Of a stretch of DNA of 64,000 bases, positions 1 through 9,730 are shown piece by piece (within the stretch, counting starts at the first letter, position 1; the number at the start of each line of letters is the position of its first letter). The position numbers were made by a program, and so were the translations under genes. The notes below the pieces were generated by a model, which saw only the letters and a list, made by a program, of their open reading frames with translations, did no database searches and had not been told where the DNA came from. Origin of the DNA: Bacteroidia bacterium (lineage in GTDB: Bacteria; Bacteroidota; Bacteroidia; J057); assembly GCA_030430205.1 (NCBI GenBank), contig JAUIGE010000023.1, positions 1 to 64,000 of the forward strand. Reading direction: 5' to 3'.

Positions 1-1
1 A

Positions 2-3000
2 CCGGTTGCGCTTTGCCAGGACCTGACGATCAGCCTGGACGCAACGGCCGGTACCGCCAGCATCAGCTCCGCTGATATCAACAACAGCAGCTCCGACAAC
101 TGCGGCATCCAGAGCATGAGCCTTTCTCCAAGTACATTTGCTTGTGGAGATGTAGGTGCCAATACTGTTGGTCTGACAGTGACGGATGTCAATGGCAATA
201 CTGCCAGCTGCGCCGCAACTGTGACGGTTGAAGATGATACGCCACCTACAGCGCTCTGTCAGCCCTTTACTGTGGCATTAAGCTCAGGAAGTGGCTCGGG
301 AAGCCTTGCTTCTTCAGATGTAGACAACGGTTCAAGTGATGCATGTGGAATAGCCAGTTTGTCTGTTTCACCAAGTACATTTGATTGTTCCGATGCAGGA
401 CCAAACACAGTGACATTAACAGTAACTGATGTGAATGGAAATACTTCCCAGTGTACATCAATAGTGACTGTAGATAATAGCCAATCCCAACCGGCAACTC
501 TTGCTGAGCAAAATTGCAATGGCTGTGGCCAATTGCGGATATTCTATTGCCAGTTTGATCCTTCACCTGCAGATTTGAATGACTTCATTGATGGGACGCT
601 TGATTTGAACGCGAACTATGGAGCAGGAAATACGCTCTTCTGGTATGACGATAACAGTGGATCACAGGGAACCGCTCATTTGGGAACGGGCTCTCAACCT
701 TCGCCGCCAAATATGAGTACTGGCAATGCCAATTACTTCTATTGGGTTGCCCAAATTGACCAAAATTCAGGATGTTTGGGTGATGCTATTCGGGTACGGA
801 TTCGTGTTCGCAAAACACCAACTCCTGTCTTTAATTCTCCGCCAACTCCTTACTGTGAAGGTGGCTCCTTGAATTTGGTGAACCTGGTGGATGATCCTAA
901 CAATGTAGCAGATGGATTCGACTTCTATGATGGCGATCCAAATGGGGGCGGGAGCCTGGTCGGAAGTGCGACGGCAACAAATGGTTCGGTAAATCCAGGT
1001 CAGACAGTGTTTGTAACTCCGCTTGTGGGTTCCAATACCTATTGGGTTGTTGCGACCAATAGTGGTGGCAATAATTCAATCTCTTGTCCTTCAAGCACAA
1101 GCATGACTTTCATAGTAAGTCCGGCACCTGTCCTTGATCCGATAAGTGATGTTACTGTATGTCCCGGTGACCCTTTGAATGTAAGCTTTAATTCTACCCC
1201 TTCATCTGGTGCCACCATCATTTGGATGAACAGTAATCCATTAATTGGTATCGGAGGAACAGGTACTAATACCTTTGCATTCACTGCAGCAGCTAATAAT
1301 ACGGGTATGCCCATAGTTGGTACTATCAGCGTTCGGTCATTGGTAAATAGCTGTGCTTCAGCCCTTAAGACCTTTGATGTTACGGTAAATAGTAACGCAA
1401 CCATAGATCCTGCCTCAAGCGTCAGCGTTTGTAGCAGCCAGCCCACTGGTTTAACACTTTCTACCCTTATGGGTAGCCCGCTTGCCGCGAGCTATGAATT
1501 GGTTGCAGTCAGTCTTGATCCAGGTTTGGTCGCCGCTCCTTCTAACCAGGCACCTGCTACGGGTTTGAATGCTACTGCTTTATCAGCTGATGTTTTTACA
1601 AATACAACTTCTGGTAATTTGGTTGCCACTTATAGCCTGCGTGCTACCACCGGAACAAATTGTGAAAGTGATCTGCAAAGTGTTACTGCCACGATTCTTC
1701 CGCAGCCATTAATTTCAGCTGGCCTGAAAGACACGGTATGCAGTGGACAGCCAGCGAATCTGTTGCTTAGTACGGTGAATACACTTCCCGGAACCAGCTT
1801 TAGCTGGTCGCCACAAAGTCTGCCTGCAGGCATAAGCCTCGTTAGCAGCAGCAGTCCGGGAACAGTGGTCACAGATATTTTGACCAACGGTACGGCTAGC
1901 CCAATTGATGTGACTTATGTGGTTACAGCCAACTCAGGAAGCTGTACCAGTGCTGTGTCAAGTTTCACGCTGAGAGTTGTACCCTTCCCAACAGTGCCTC
2001 CTACAGCTTCACTTGATGTTTGTGAAGACTATAACACGCCGGGCCAGGCTCTATTTGACCTAACGAGTCTGGATGCTGTAATTGGAGGTAGTTTGGCAGT
2101 GAATTATTTTACTGATCCAAACTTGCTTAACCCCATTTCTAATCCATCAAGCTTCTTAAGCGGAACTACCGTTGTATATGCTTCTGTAGTGAATTCTGGT
2201 GCTACCTGTCCAAACAGGACGGATGTAAGCCTCAACGTTATCAACATTGCGCAAGCAGTAGTGAGTAACAATACCTTCCCCTGTGGCAATGAATCCCAGG
2301 AAATCATCCCATCACCTGTTATTGGCATAAGCTTCAATTTCTATGATGGTGATCCTGATCTAGGAGGTTTGCTGTTAGGCTCGGGCTCATCTTATGATCC
2401 TATGCTTACTATTGGGCAAAGCCAGACCATCTGGGTCACAGCTACTGACGGTGTCTGTGAAAGCGAAGCTGTATCCGTAACGACAACTGTTAATCCGGTA
2501 CCGACAGCAACTGCTTCTGCCTTGCTAAATAATGGTGGCCTCTGTGAAGGAGATACGCTCGAATTGTTTGGTAATGGAGGAGGCACCTATAGTTGGACGG
2601 GTCCAAATGGCTTCCTTTCAACAGCTCAAAACCCAACTATCAATGGGGTGAGCCTCAATGACAGTGGAAACTTTATCCTAACCGTAATGAATGGATTCGG
2701 TTGTATGGATAGTGACACTTTGCTAGTCACCGTTGACAGTACAGGCAATCCTGGAATGAATGGAACATTGACCATTGCTGCTAACGCTCCGCCAGTAGAT
2801 CTGTTTGATTACCTTCTCGGTAATCCTGATATGGGGGGTGTTTGGGCAGGCCCAAGTGCACCTTACAATGGTGATCAAGGTACATTTAACCCGAACTTTA
2901 TGTACTCTGGTCTATATACCTACACAATTCAGAACCCAGGTGGATGCCGAGACTCTATCCAGTTTGCTACTGTTTTGGTAAATGTTACACCTGTAACAGC

Positions 3001-3724
3001 GGTCAAACTCAGGGCCAAGGTGTACCTGGAAGGAGTTTTGGATACGACCAGCCTCCTGATGATCGATAGCTTGAGAAAAGGCGGAATCAACCCCGTGCTA
3101 CAAACTTCGGAGCCATTTACCCAACTGGGCTATGCTCATGTCAATGGTGGTGGTAATGAAAGCTTCCCACTTGCACAACTCATGCTTTCTGGCAATAATG
3201 CGATTGTGGACTGGGTGTATATAGAACTGCGCGATCCTTCGGACAATACCCATATTTTGGCCACCCGCTCTGCGCTTGTTCAGCGGGATGGAGATGTGGT
3301 AGAATTGGATGGTACATCACCGGTTTGTTTCAACCGTGTCTCGCCAGGCTTCTATTACGTGGTAATTGGACATAGGAATCACCTGACTGCAATGACAGGT
3401 AATACTATCTTCCTGAATAGCTCAGGTACTATCAACCTGGACTTCACCACATCAGTCTTGCCAGTCTATGGTAGCAATCCAATGAAGGTCGTTGCTACTA
3501 CCACTGTCGCTGGTGGAGTAAGGGTCCTGATTGGGGGAGATGCCGATGGAAATGGCCAGGTTCAGAACACTGATGATGTACTGCACTGGGCTCCTCAGGT
3601 AGGAGGCTCAGGTTACCTGAGAGCAGATTATAACTGCGATGGCCAGGTACAGAACAATGACAGGGTATTCTACTGGAGTCCGAATGTGGGTAAAGGTACC
3701 CAGGTACCCATCCGCTCAAACTAG
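2..3724 (+). CDS. Giant secreted HYR/Ig-like repeat protein, 5' end outside window
   Basis: The reading frame is open to the window edge, so this is the C-terminal 1240 residues of a longer secreted protein. The first ~160 visible residues hold two HYR-type beta-sandwich repeats, recognisable from repeated TVTDVNGNT and SPSTF segments with paired cysteines. Next comes a long series of Bacteroidota Ig/PKD-like domains, many opening with a Cys and a 'C.G' turn and joined by Pro/Thr-rich linkers. The C-terminus (about the last 50 residues) has two dockerin-like calcium loops, DADGNGQVQNTDD and DYNCDGQVQNNDR, in a repeat that ends many Bacteroidota surface proteins. The role is probably adhesion or matrix; no enzymatic motif is visible. 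The first ~130 bases use much more G+C-rich codons than the rest. It is followed by a strong terminator. The family assignment is confident; the function is inferred. Confidence 0.85.
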   Translation, partial: PVALCQDLTISLDATAGTASISSADINNSSSDNCGIQSMSLSPSTFACGDVGANTVGLTVTDVNGNTASCAATVTVEDDTPPTALCQPFTVALSSGSGSGSLASSDVDNGSSDACGIASLSVSPSTFDCSDAGPNTVTLTVTDVNGNTSQCTSIVTVDNSQSQPATLAEQNCNGCGQLRIFYCQFDPSPADLNDFIDGTLDLNANYGAGNTLFWYDDNSGSQGTAHLGTGSQPSPPNMSTGNANYFYWVAQIDQNSGCLGDAIRVRIRVRKTPTPVFNSPPTPYCEGGSLNLVNLVDDPNNVADGFDFYDGDPNGGGSLVGSATATNGSVNPGQTVFVTPLVGSNTYWVVATNSGGNNSISCPSSTSMTFIVSPAPVLDPISDVTVCPGDPLNVSFNSTPSSGATIIWMNSNPLIGIGGTGTNTFAFTAAANNTGMPIVGTISVRSLVNSCASALKTFDVTVNSNATIDPASSVSVCSSQPTGLTLSTLMGSPLAASYELVAVSLDPGLVAAPSNQAPATGLNATALSADVFTNTTSGNLVATYSLRATTGTNCESDLQSVTATILPQPLISAGLKDTVCSGQPANLLLSTVNTLPGTSFSWSPQSLPAGISLVSSSSPGTVVTDILTNGTASPIDVTYVVTANSGSCTSAVSSFTLRVVPFPTVPPTASLDVCEDYNTPGQALFDLTSLDAVIGGSLAVNYFTDPNLLNPISNPSSFLSGTTVVYASVVNSGATCPNRTDVSLNVINIAQAVVSNNTFPCGNESQEIIPSPVIGISFNFYDGDPDLGGLLLGSGSSYDPMLTIGQSQTIWVTATDGVCESEAVSVTTTVNPVPTATASALLNNGGLCEGDTLELFGNGGGTYSWTGPNGFLSTAQNPTINGVSLNDSGNFILTVMNGFGCMDSDTLLVTVDSTGNPGMNGTLTIAANAPPVDLFDYLLGNPDMGGVWAGPSAPYNGDQGTFNPNFMYSGLYTYTIQNPGGCRDSIQFATVLVNVTPVTAVKLRAKVYLEGVLDTTSLLMIDSLRKGGINPVLQTSEPFTQLGYAHVNGGGNESFPLAQLMLSGNNAIVDWVYIELRDPSDNTHILATRSALVQRDGDVVELDGTSPVCFNRVSPGFYYVVIGHRNHLTAMTGNTIFLNSSGTINLDFTTSVLPVYGSNPMKVVATTTVAGGVRVLIGGDADGNGQVQNTDDVLHWAPQVGGSGYLRADYNCDGQVQNNDRVFYWSPNVGKGTQVPIRSN

Positions 3725-3750
3725 GAATCTAGTGTAATCGAATTAATAAG

Positions 3751-3787
3751 AAAGGGCCACCGAGAGGTGGCCCTTTTATGTTTTTAA
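3751..3787. terminator. Rho-independent terminator between convergent genes
   Basis: An 11-bp stem AAAGGGCCACC / GGTGGCCCTTT with a GAGA loop is followed by TATGTTTTT. The preceding A-run on the other strand makes it usable in both directions, which suits its place between the secreted-protein gene (+) and der (-). Confidence 0.9.
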
Positions 3788-3803
3788 AAAACAAGGAGCA
3801 GTA

Positions 3804-5114
3804 CTATTTCTTCCTGAAAAAGATATGAACAGGCGTTCCTGTAAAGTCGAAATGCGCCCTCAATTGATTCTCCAGGTAGCGTTTGTAGGACTCAATGATG
3901 TGTTGAGGGTGGTTGGTGAAAAAGAGGAAAGTAGGAACCTTTGCGTCTTTAACCTGCGTCACGTATTTGATGCTGACAATGCGTCCCCGATGAGTCGGTG
4001 GATGGTGCCGGGCCACTGCTGCCAGCATGACCTCATTCAATTCGTGTGTAGGAATGGTTCTTTGGCGATTTTGAAATACCCTTTCAGCTGCTTCCAGTAC
4101 CCGGAGTACGCGTTGTTTTTCTTTAACAGAGGTAAACACCACAGGCACATCGGACATAGGTTCCATCCGCTCGCGGATTTCTTTTTCCATATCGCGGGCC
4201 GTATTGGTTTCTTTTTCTACCAAATCCCATTTATTCACTGCTATCACAATGCCCCGCATGTTTTTTTGGATAGTACCCAAAACCGCCAGGTCTTGCGCTT
4301 CCAGCCCCTGGGCTGCATCAATCAGCAGGATGGCGACATCGCAATTTTCAATGGCCCTGATGGTACGCAGGGTAGAGTAAAATTCAATATTTTCCTTCAC
4401 CTTGGCCTTTTTACGAAGACCAGCTGTATCTATCAGGACAACATCATGGCCGAAAGCCTGAAAGCGTGTATCGAGGCTGTCGCGGGTAGTCCCCGCGATG
4501 GGTGTGACGATATTGGCCTCCCTTCCCAGGAGCATGTTGACCATGCTGGATTTGCCGACATTGGGTCTGCCTACCACGGCGAAGCGGGGAATGTCTTTGT
4601 CAAATTCCTGGGGGATATATTCTGGTAAATTTTCCACCAAATCATCCAGCAAATCACCTGTTCCGCCACCATTCATGGCCGAAACGGGGTAAATCTTATC
4701 AAAACCCAATTCATAGAAATCATAAATGAGGTCTCTCTGAGCGGTGCCATCAACCTTGTTGCTTGCCAGCAAAACAGGTTTTTTACTCTGCCTAATGACA
4801 TTGGCGAAGTCACTATCCAGCGGCGTCAACCCACTCATGGCGTCCACCATGAATATCAATACATCGGCTTCTTCAATCGCAATATGCACCTGTTCCCGAA
4901 TGGCCCTTTCAAAGACATCCTCAGAACCCACTACATAGCCTCCGGTGTCTATGAGGTTAAAAGATTGCCCACCCCACATCACCTGTCCGTAATTCCGGTC
5001 ACGGGTAACCCCGCTGATATCATCTACGATGGCCTGGTTGGACTCTATCAATCGGTTAAATAAAGTGGATTTTCCCACATTGGGCCTGCCTACTATAGCT
5101 ACTATTCTGCTCAT
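3804..5114 (-). CDS. der: Ribosome-assembly GTPase Der (EngA)
   Basis: Der is a double-GTPase required for maturation of the 50S ribosomal subunit. The 436-residue product has the diagnostic two tandem G domains: the first with P-loop GRPNVGKST at residues ~9-17 and G3 DTGG, the second with GRPNVGKSS near residue 182, DTAGL and NKWD. A C-terminal KH-like domain follows, ending ...GTPVHIFFRKK, the usual end of the family. Length is typical. The ATG start directly precedes the conserved SRIVAIVGRPNVGKS segment. It lies 98 bp downstream of era on the same strand; the gap holds a degenerate heptamer array. Two essential GTPases of ribosome assembly side by side suggest co-expression. Confidence 0.97.
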   Translation of the reverse strand: MSRIVAIVGRPNVGKSTLFNRLIESNQAIVDDISGVTRDRNYGQVMWGGQSFNLIDTGGYVVGSEDVFERAIREQVHIAIEEADVLIFMVDAMSGLTPLDSDFANVIRQSKKPVLLASNKVDGTAQRDLIYDFYELGFDKIYPVSAMNGGGTGDLLDDLVENLPEYIPQEFDKDIPRFAVVGRPNVGKSSMVNMLLGREANIVTPIAGTTRDSLDTRFQAFGHDVVLIDTAGLRKKAKVKENIEFYSTLRTIRAIENCDVAILLIDAAQGLEAQDLAVLGTIQKNMRGIVIAVNKWDLVEKETNTARDMEKEIRERMEPMSDVPVVFTSVKEKQRVLRVLEAAERVFQNRQRTIPTHELNEVMLAAVARHHPPTHRGRIVSIKYVTQVKDAKVPTFLFFTNHPQHIIESYKRYLENQLRAHFDFTGTPVHIFFRKK

Positions 5115-5167
5115 TTAAATCGTTTTTGGAAGATTGTTTTTTTGTTTTTTCCAGTCTTTACGCTGAC

Positions 5168-5209
5168 GTCTCTAGTCTCTGCTCTCTGCTCTCGCCTCCC
5201 GCTTCTCTC
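5168..5209. repeat. Degenerate heptanucleotide tandem array
   Basis: Six consecutive 7-base units read GTCTCTA, GTCTCTG, CTCTCTG, CTCTCGC, CTCCCGC and TTCTCTC, a pyrimidine-rich tandem repeat filling most of the era-der spacer. It resembles a decayed version of the array at 22955-23024. No gene or terminator is apparent in it. Confidence 0.7.
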
Positions 5210-5212
5210 CCC

Positions 5213-6100
5213 CTAAGAATTATACCCAAAGTTATTCAAATGCCGGTTGTTGTTTTTCCAGTTGTCTGAAACCTTGACCAGGAGTTCCAGGTGAACTTTG
5301 TGACCCAGAAATTCTTCAATGTCCTTGCGGGCATCTATGCCAATGCGCTTGATCATTTTGGCACCTTTGCCAATGACCATGCCTTGCTGAGATTTGCGCT
5401 CTACGTGGATGATCGCACGGATTCGGGCCATTTGCTCCTCTTCTTCAAATTCTTCAATCTCGACTTCGGTGCTATAGGGGATTTCCTGTTTGAGCAGGTT
5501 GAATGCTTTCTCCCGGATCATCTCGGCTACAAAAAACCGCTCGGGTCTGTCCGACATTTGGTCCTTGCCAAAGTAGGCAGGGCCTTCTGGCAAGTGCTTG
5601 ATAACGAGCTCCTTTAGGGAGTCAATACCGAAATTTTCAGTAGCAGAGATCGCAATTTGCTCCACAAAATCCCCTTGTGAAGCGACTTCCTGGAGACGTT
5701 TCATGGCTTTTTGGGGATCGGATAAATCAATCTTATTTAAAACCAAAATCTTGGGGATATTTGGTTTTTGGGAAAGTTTGATCACCTCCTCCTCGGGAAA
5801 TTTTTCATCCACAGCGATGACCAACATGATCACATCGGCATCTTCTACTGCCATGCCCACAAAGGACATCATCTTGTCGTGCAATTTGTACTTGGGTTTG
5901 ATCACCCCTGGCGTATCAGAATATACGATCTGATAATTTTCTCCATTGTCAATGCCCAAAATCCGATGGCGGGTAGTGGACGCCTTGGGGGTGATAATGC
6001 TGAGTTTCCGACCCAAAATGGCATTCAGGATGGTAGACTTGCCTGCGTTGGGTTTTCCAATGATGCTTACGAAACCCGATAAATGTTTATTTTCTTCCAA
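5213..6100 (-). CDS. era: GTPase Era
   Basis: Era is a GTPase that binds the 3' end of 16S rRNA and assists 30S maturation. The 295-residue product has G1 GKPNAGKST at residues ~16-24, G3 DTPG, G4 NKID and, in the C-terminal third, a KH domain with VIGKGAKMIKRIG, the Era RNA-binding signature. The only start that includes the conserved LSGFVSIIGKPNAG segment is TTG at 6100; an in-frame TAA lies just upstream, so a rare start codon is needed. A candidate -7 box lies 20 bp upstream. It reads into der on the same strand. Confidence 0.96.
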   Translation of the reverse strand: MEENKHLSGFVSIIGKPNAGKSTILNAILGRKLSIITPKASTTRHRILGIDNGENYQIVYSDTPGVIKPKYKLHDKMMSFVGMAVEDADVIMLVIAVDEKFPEEEVIKLSQKPNIPKILVLNKIDLSDPQKAMKRLQEVASQGDFVEQIAISATENFGIDSLKELVIKHLPEGPAYFGKDQMSDRPERFFVAEMIREKAFNLLKQEIPYSTEVEIEEFEEEEQMARIRAIIHVERKSQQGMVIGKGAKMIKRIGIDARKDIEEFLGHKVHLELLVKVSDNWKNNNRHLNNFGYNS

Positions 6101-6119
6101 AACTTTTTAGTTAAGCTTG

Positions 6120-6127
6120 CAAAGTTA
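6120..6127 (-). promoter_or_regulatory. Candidate -7 box for era
   Basis: On the minus strand the sequence TAACTTTG fits the Bacteroidota sigma-A -7 consensus TAnnTTTG and ends 20 bases before the era start codon. No convincing -33 TTTG element is seen at normal spacing. Confidence 0.35.
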
Positions 6128-6200
6128 AACCAAATAGCGTAACTATGCACTCTCTTCGAAAGAAGATTCGATCTTTAACAAAAATATATTGAAAATATAT

Positions 6201-6566
<366 letters not shown>

Positions 6567-6568
6567 CT

Positions 6569-6609
6569 AAACCCTTCAAACGCAATGTTTGGAGGGTTTC
6601 TTCGTTTTT
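6569..6609 (+). terminator. Terminator after tRNA-fMet
   Basis: An interrupted stem AAACCCT-tc-AAAC / GTTT-gg-AGGGTTT with loop GCAAT is followed by CTTCGTTTTT. It lies directly behind the tRNA and ahead of the integrase. Confidence 0.8.
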
Positions 6610-6649
6610 GTGTCAGTATTTGTGCCAAATTACTGCCTCAAAACTCGGA

Positions 6650-7789
6650 ATGAACCAGTCCAATCAAGACCATCCCTACAAACCTGCCAAGTTTATCGAA
6701 GCCGACTGGCGATGGTATATTGAGTTCCATGTATGGGACGAAATCAAAGGTAAACTTGTAAGAAAACGCTTCTCCAAAATCACCGGTGAGACGAAGGCCG
6801 AAAAGCGGCGAAACGGTAGGCGGATCGTCGCCCAAATCAATAAGATGCTGGCTGATGGCTATGTCATCAAGAAGCCGGAAGACGCAATTGTCCCAGAAAA
6901 CAAATTGACAACACTTGAAGCCTTTCAGATGGCTGTCAAGGTGAAAGTAGCTGGAGGTGGAAAGCGAACCCAGCAGGCTTATGAAAGTTGCTATCGCATT
7001 GTTCGGGAGTGGATCGACAGCGCTCAGTTGTATGGGCTACCGATTGAGGATTTTGAGCAAAAACATGTTTTCAGTTTTTTGGATTGGTTGAAGGAAGAAC
7101 GAGAAGTTTCTAATCGTACCCGAAATAACTATCGAGATTATCTGAAATCTCTGCTCAATGTGTTGATGGATCGGCAGATCATCCTAACAAATCCTGCCAG
7201 GAATGTAGGTAAGTTGAAAACGAAAAGTACCAGCCATGTTGCTTTTACTAAAGATCAACAAGCTGTTTTAGAAGATCATCTTCGGAGGAATGATCCTCAC
7301 CTTTTCGATTTTACCCGCTTTATCTATTATGCTTTTTTGCGACCTGTCGAGATTACTCGGATCCAGGTAAAGCATATTGATTTGGAAAATCGATTAATTA
7401 TGGTGCGCGCCGCCATGGCGAAGTCGCTGAAACAGCAACCCATCTATATTGTCAAACCGCTTTGTGAACTTATCCAGGACATGAACCTGGAAAACCTTCC
7501 TGATGAGACTTATCTGTTTAGCAGAGACCTGAAACCTGGCGATACACAGTTGCATCCCAACAGGGTAACAGAGAGACACAGAGCTGCTCTCGAAGCCACT
7601 CAACTCTATAATGGCGAACTGACGATGTACAGCTGGAAATATACAGGTGCATGCAATGCATATCGTGCTGGTATGGATATCAAAACCTTGCAAGCTCATT
7701 TACGCCATCATTCACTCGATATGACTGAAATTTACCTTCGATCTATGGGGCTGAGATCAGAGAAGGAATTGCAAGATATGGAATGGTGA
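6650..7789 (+). CDS. Tyrosine-recombinase integrase
   Basis: This is a 379-residue site-specific recombinase of the phage-integrase family, presumably acting at the adjacent tRNA. An N-terminal Arm-like/SAM-like DNA-binding region (residues ~1-190) includes an alpha-helical core-binding domain. The catalytic domain has box I LRPVEI (Arg ~231), a Lys-containing strand after it (MAKSLKQ), a box II region reading YSWKYTGA, then LRHHSLDMTEIY with the nucleophile Tyr ~362. In box II the canonical His-x-x-Arg appears as Tyr-x-x-Lys, a variant I associate with Bacteroidota integrases. An alternative GTG/ATG start at 6608 would extend into the tRNA terminator, so ATG 6650, just before a basic N-terminus, is preferred. 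It converges on the next gene with a 16-bp gap. Confidence 0.9.
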   Translation: MNQSNQDHPYKPAKFIEADWRWYIEFHVWDEIKGKLVRKRFSKITGETKAEKRRNGRRIVAQINKMLADGYVIKKPEDAIVPENKLTTLEAFQMAVKVKVAGGGKRTQQAYESCYRIVREWIDSAQLYGLPIEDFEQKHVFSFLDWLKEEREVSNRTRNNYRDYLKSLLNVLMDRQIILTNPARNVGKLKTKSTSHVAFTKDQQAVLEDHLRRNDPHLFDFTRFIYYAFLRPVEITRIQVKHIDLENRLIMVRAAMAKSLKQQPIYIVKPLCELIQDMNLENLPDETYLFSRDLKPGDTQLHPNRVTERHRAALEATQLYNGELTMYSWKYTGACNAYRAGMDIKTLQAHLRHHSLDMTEIYLRSMGLRSEKELQDMEW

Positions 7790-7805
7790 GTAGGGGAGAG
7801 GAAGC

Positions 7806-8321
7806 CTAAAATTGCACTTGCATGATGGTGGAGAAGAGATATCCCCTTGCTACATCAATCGAGCTGATGCCCAGGTCATCTTTGACTTGCTCAACGGTTC
7901 TACCTTTATCAAACAGCTTGCGAGCATAATTGTGCCGGAAGGCATGGGTAAATAAGTGTTTCTGTTGAAGGGTCAATGGTTTGGAAGAAAGCAGCTGTTG
8001 CATATAACGGTTTGCCCTTCCGTAGGTGATCCCGTGCAAGTCGATCAGGTTGAATTCCAGGGTTTCTTTGGAGAGCGCAGATAGCCTTTTGTAAGGCAGG
8101 TACCGCCAGCGTTTATTCTTTTTTGCGAAGAATTTCAAAACATTAGTTTGAGAATCATATTCCCATTCGTCCAGGTACAACAACTCATTGAACCTGCAGC
8201 CGGTATCGTATTGAAATCTGAAAACTCTCCCCATGATGGGGTTATGCTTGAGAGCAGTTTTGTAGAGCTGCCGAAGGATGTTATTGAGTTCGGTATTGGT
8301 AAGTGGTCTGGGAGTAGGCAT
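7806..8321 (-). CDS. Small catalytic-domain-only tyrosine recombinase
   Basis: The 171-residue product matches only the catalytic half of a tyrosine recombinase: LTNTELNNIL at the start, box I TGCRFNELLYL (Arg), a basic beta region AKKNKRWRYLP, box II HAFRHNYARKLF (His-x-x-Arg) and a terminal ARGYL with the probable nucleophile Tyr. The second histidine position (LGHSS in most members) reads LGISS. The absence of a core-binding domain recalls FimB-like mini-invertases, but a degraded integrase copy is possible. It starts 14 bp after the upstream DUF6266 gene and seems to be the last gene of that operon. The target is unknown. Confidence 0.75.
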   Translation of the reverse strand: MPTPRPLTNTELNNILRQLYKTALKHNPIMGRVFRFQYDTGCRFNELLYLDEWEYDSQTNVLKFFAKKNKRWRYLPYKRLSALSKETLEFNLIDLHGITYGRANRYMQQLLSSKPLTLQQKHLFTHAFRHNYARKLFDKGRTVEQVKDDLGISSIDVARGYLFSTIMQVQF

Positions 8322-8335
8322 AAAGTGATGAGAAT

Positions 8336-8971
8336 TCAGGGAGTGAATGATCCCAGGTATTGGGTGGGGCTCATCTTGCCAAGCTTGAGATCATAGCCAT
8401 AGAGGTACACATGTTTGGGAGCCTGACTCAGGTCTGCAGGTAGGTTCAACCTTACCATTCCCTTTTGCTTGGGTCTGCTTGCATGCTGAGCAATGCAAAT
8501 TTTAGTTTCCTCGTCCAGGACAAAAATGGCAAGCAAGTGATCGAAATCATCATCTCCAGATATAGGAGCAGTCCAGCTGATTCGTAAGCGATTATTTTGA
8601 TTAAGCCGAATACTGGTATTCCGACAAGGCTGTAAGGATCCCTTCGAAAATCGAAGTCGCTGCCAATCGATAGTTGCTGAGCCATCTGAATGTCCAGTTA
8701 CTGCTTTTGTATTCATCCCAATAAATAAGTTGTAGCCACTCATATTTTGAGCTACCTGTTGTAAGTGTTGGATGAGCAGACTTTTGACTGAAGCACCAAT
8801 CTGTGAAAGCACTTTCATCCGTGCCCTGGAACGCAGCTGTGCAGGAGTTCTTGGGTTGGCAACTTGTTGAGGCCTGCTTCTGAAATATTCAACCCCTTTC
8901 CAGGAGGAGAAGATCAACTCTCCGGAGAGCTTTCGAATTTGAGACTTGCCTAATTCCTGATGTGTGGACAT
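8336..8971 (-). CDS. DUF6266 family protein, copy 2
   Basis: This is a 211-residue member of DUF6266, a Bacteroidota family of unknown function. The hallmark N-terminus has a Gly/Leu-Ser-Gly segment, then SSWKGVEYFRSRP, NPRTPAQLRSRA and a central MSGYNLF. It ends SPTQYLG like its neighbour. The frame stays open to 9091, but ATG 8971 gives exactly the 211 residues of the upstream paralogue and aligns the first conserved motif, so that start is chosen; the extra 40 codons would be unconserved and include a GC hairpin. It may be a structural or assembly protein of a phage-like element, but that is inference from context only. Confidence 0.8.
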   Translation of the reverse strand: MSTHQELGKSQIRKLSGELIFSSWKGVEYFRSRPQQVANPRTPAQLRSRARMKVLSQIGASVKSLLIQHLQQVAQNMSGYNLFIGMNTKAVTGHSDGSATIDWQRLRFSKGSLQPCRNTSIRLNQNNRLRISWTAPISGDDDFDHLLAIFVLDEETKICIAQHASRPKQKGMVRLNLPADLSQAPKHVYLYGYDLKLGKMSPTQYLGSFTP

Positions 8972-9094
8972 AAAAGGATGGGAAACAAAATGGTTGAGGA
9001 AATACGGATGTTGAGAGACCTGGTCGAAAATCGAAATGGGATGGGGGCGCCCGAGCAGACGCCCCCACAGAACCCCCATTCCAACAACCAAGCT

Positions 9095-9730
9095 TTATGC
9101 GGTTGCCATCCCCAGGTACTGGGTTGGTGACATTTCGCTGTTCAGTGGATTGCGGAAGTATAGATAAAGGTGAAGAGCCGTTCCTGAAGCCACATCGCTG
9201 ATATCCAGACTCGCTGAGCCTGCTGTCTTCGCAAAGTCATCCTCGAGGGTGATGACCAGCTGGTTCGCGTCATTAATGGCTAACAAAGTACCCAAATCAT
9301 TCTCGTCGGTATCGCCTACTGATGGCGCATCAAAGGTGATGGGCAATGCCCCTCCGGATGCCGTTCCTACTACCACATTGTCGCCTCCCTTCAAACTCCC
9401 CTGGGAGAATTTCAGAGAAGGCAGGTTAACCGTTGCATTACCGGTAGGGCTACCTGTGACAGCCCCATAATTGATTTTCGCAAAGAGGTTGAAACCACTC
9501 ATCTTGGTAGCCTGCCGGTCGAGGTGCTTGCGCAGCACGTAGTTGGCAGATGAGCCGATCTGCGAAAGTTTCCGCATGATAGATCTGGCTGTCCGCTGTG
9601 CCGGCGAGTTAGGATTTGCCACTTCAGTGGCTTTTTGCTTAAAGACTGGAATACCTCTCCAGGTGGAGAAGGTCAGGTTTCCTGCGCTTTTGCGCAGGCG
9701 TTTGGAGAAAAGTCCGCTGTGAATACCCAT
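9095..9730 (-). CDS. DUF6266 family protein, copy 1
   Basis: A 211-residue paralogue of the gene at 8336-8971 with the same landmarks: GNLTFSTWRGIPVFKQK, NPNSPAQRTARS, MSGFNLFAKINYGAVTG and a C-terminal MSPTQYLGM. The order of strand-rich segments after residue ~110 (alternating short beta strands with Gly/Asp turns) suggests a compact beta domain. It is first in a three-gene minus-strand group ending in the small recombinase, inside the tRNA-linked island. No signal peptide is visible. The family is recognised; no biochemical role can be given. Confidence 0.82.
   Translation of the reverse strand: MGIHSGLFSKRLRKSAGNLTFSTWRGIPVFKQKATEVANPNSPAQRTARSIMRKLSQIGSSANYVLRKHLDRQATKMSGFNLFAKINYGAVTGSPTGNATVNLPSLKFSQGSLKGGDNVVVGTASGGALPITFDAPSVGDTDENDLGTLLAINDANQLVITLEDDFAKTAGSASLDISDVASGTALHLYLYFRNPLNSEMSPTQYLGMATA

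Noticed and set aside
9043-9066. GGGGGCG...CGCCCCC hairpin as a terminator between DUF6266 genes
   Set aside because: No T-run follows on the minus strand; it lies in the extra 5' frame of the second gene and may only be a structured spacer.
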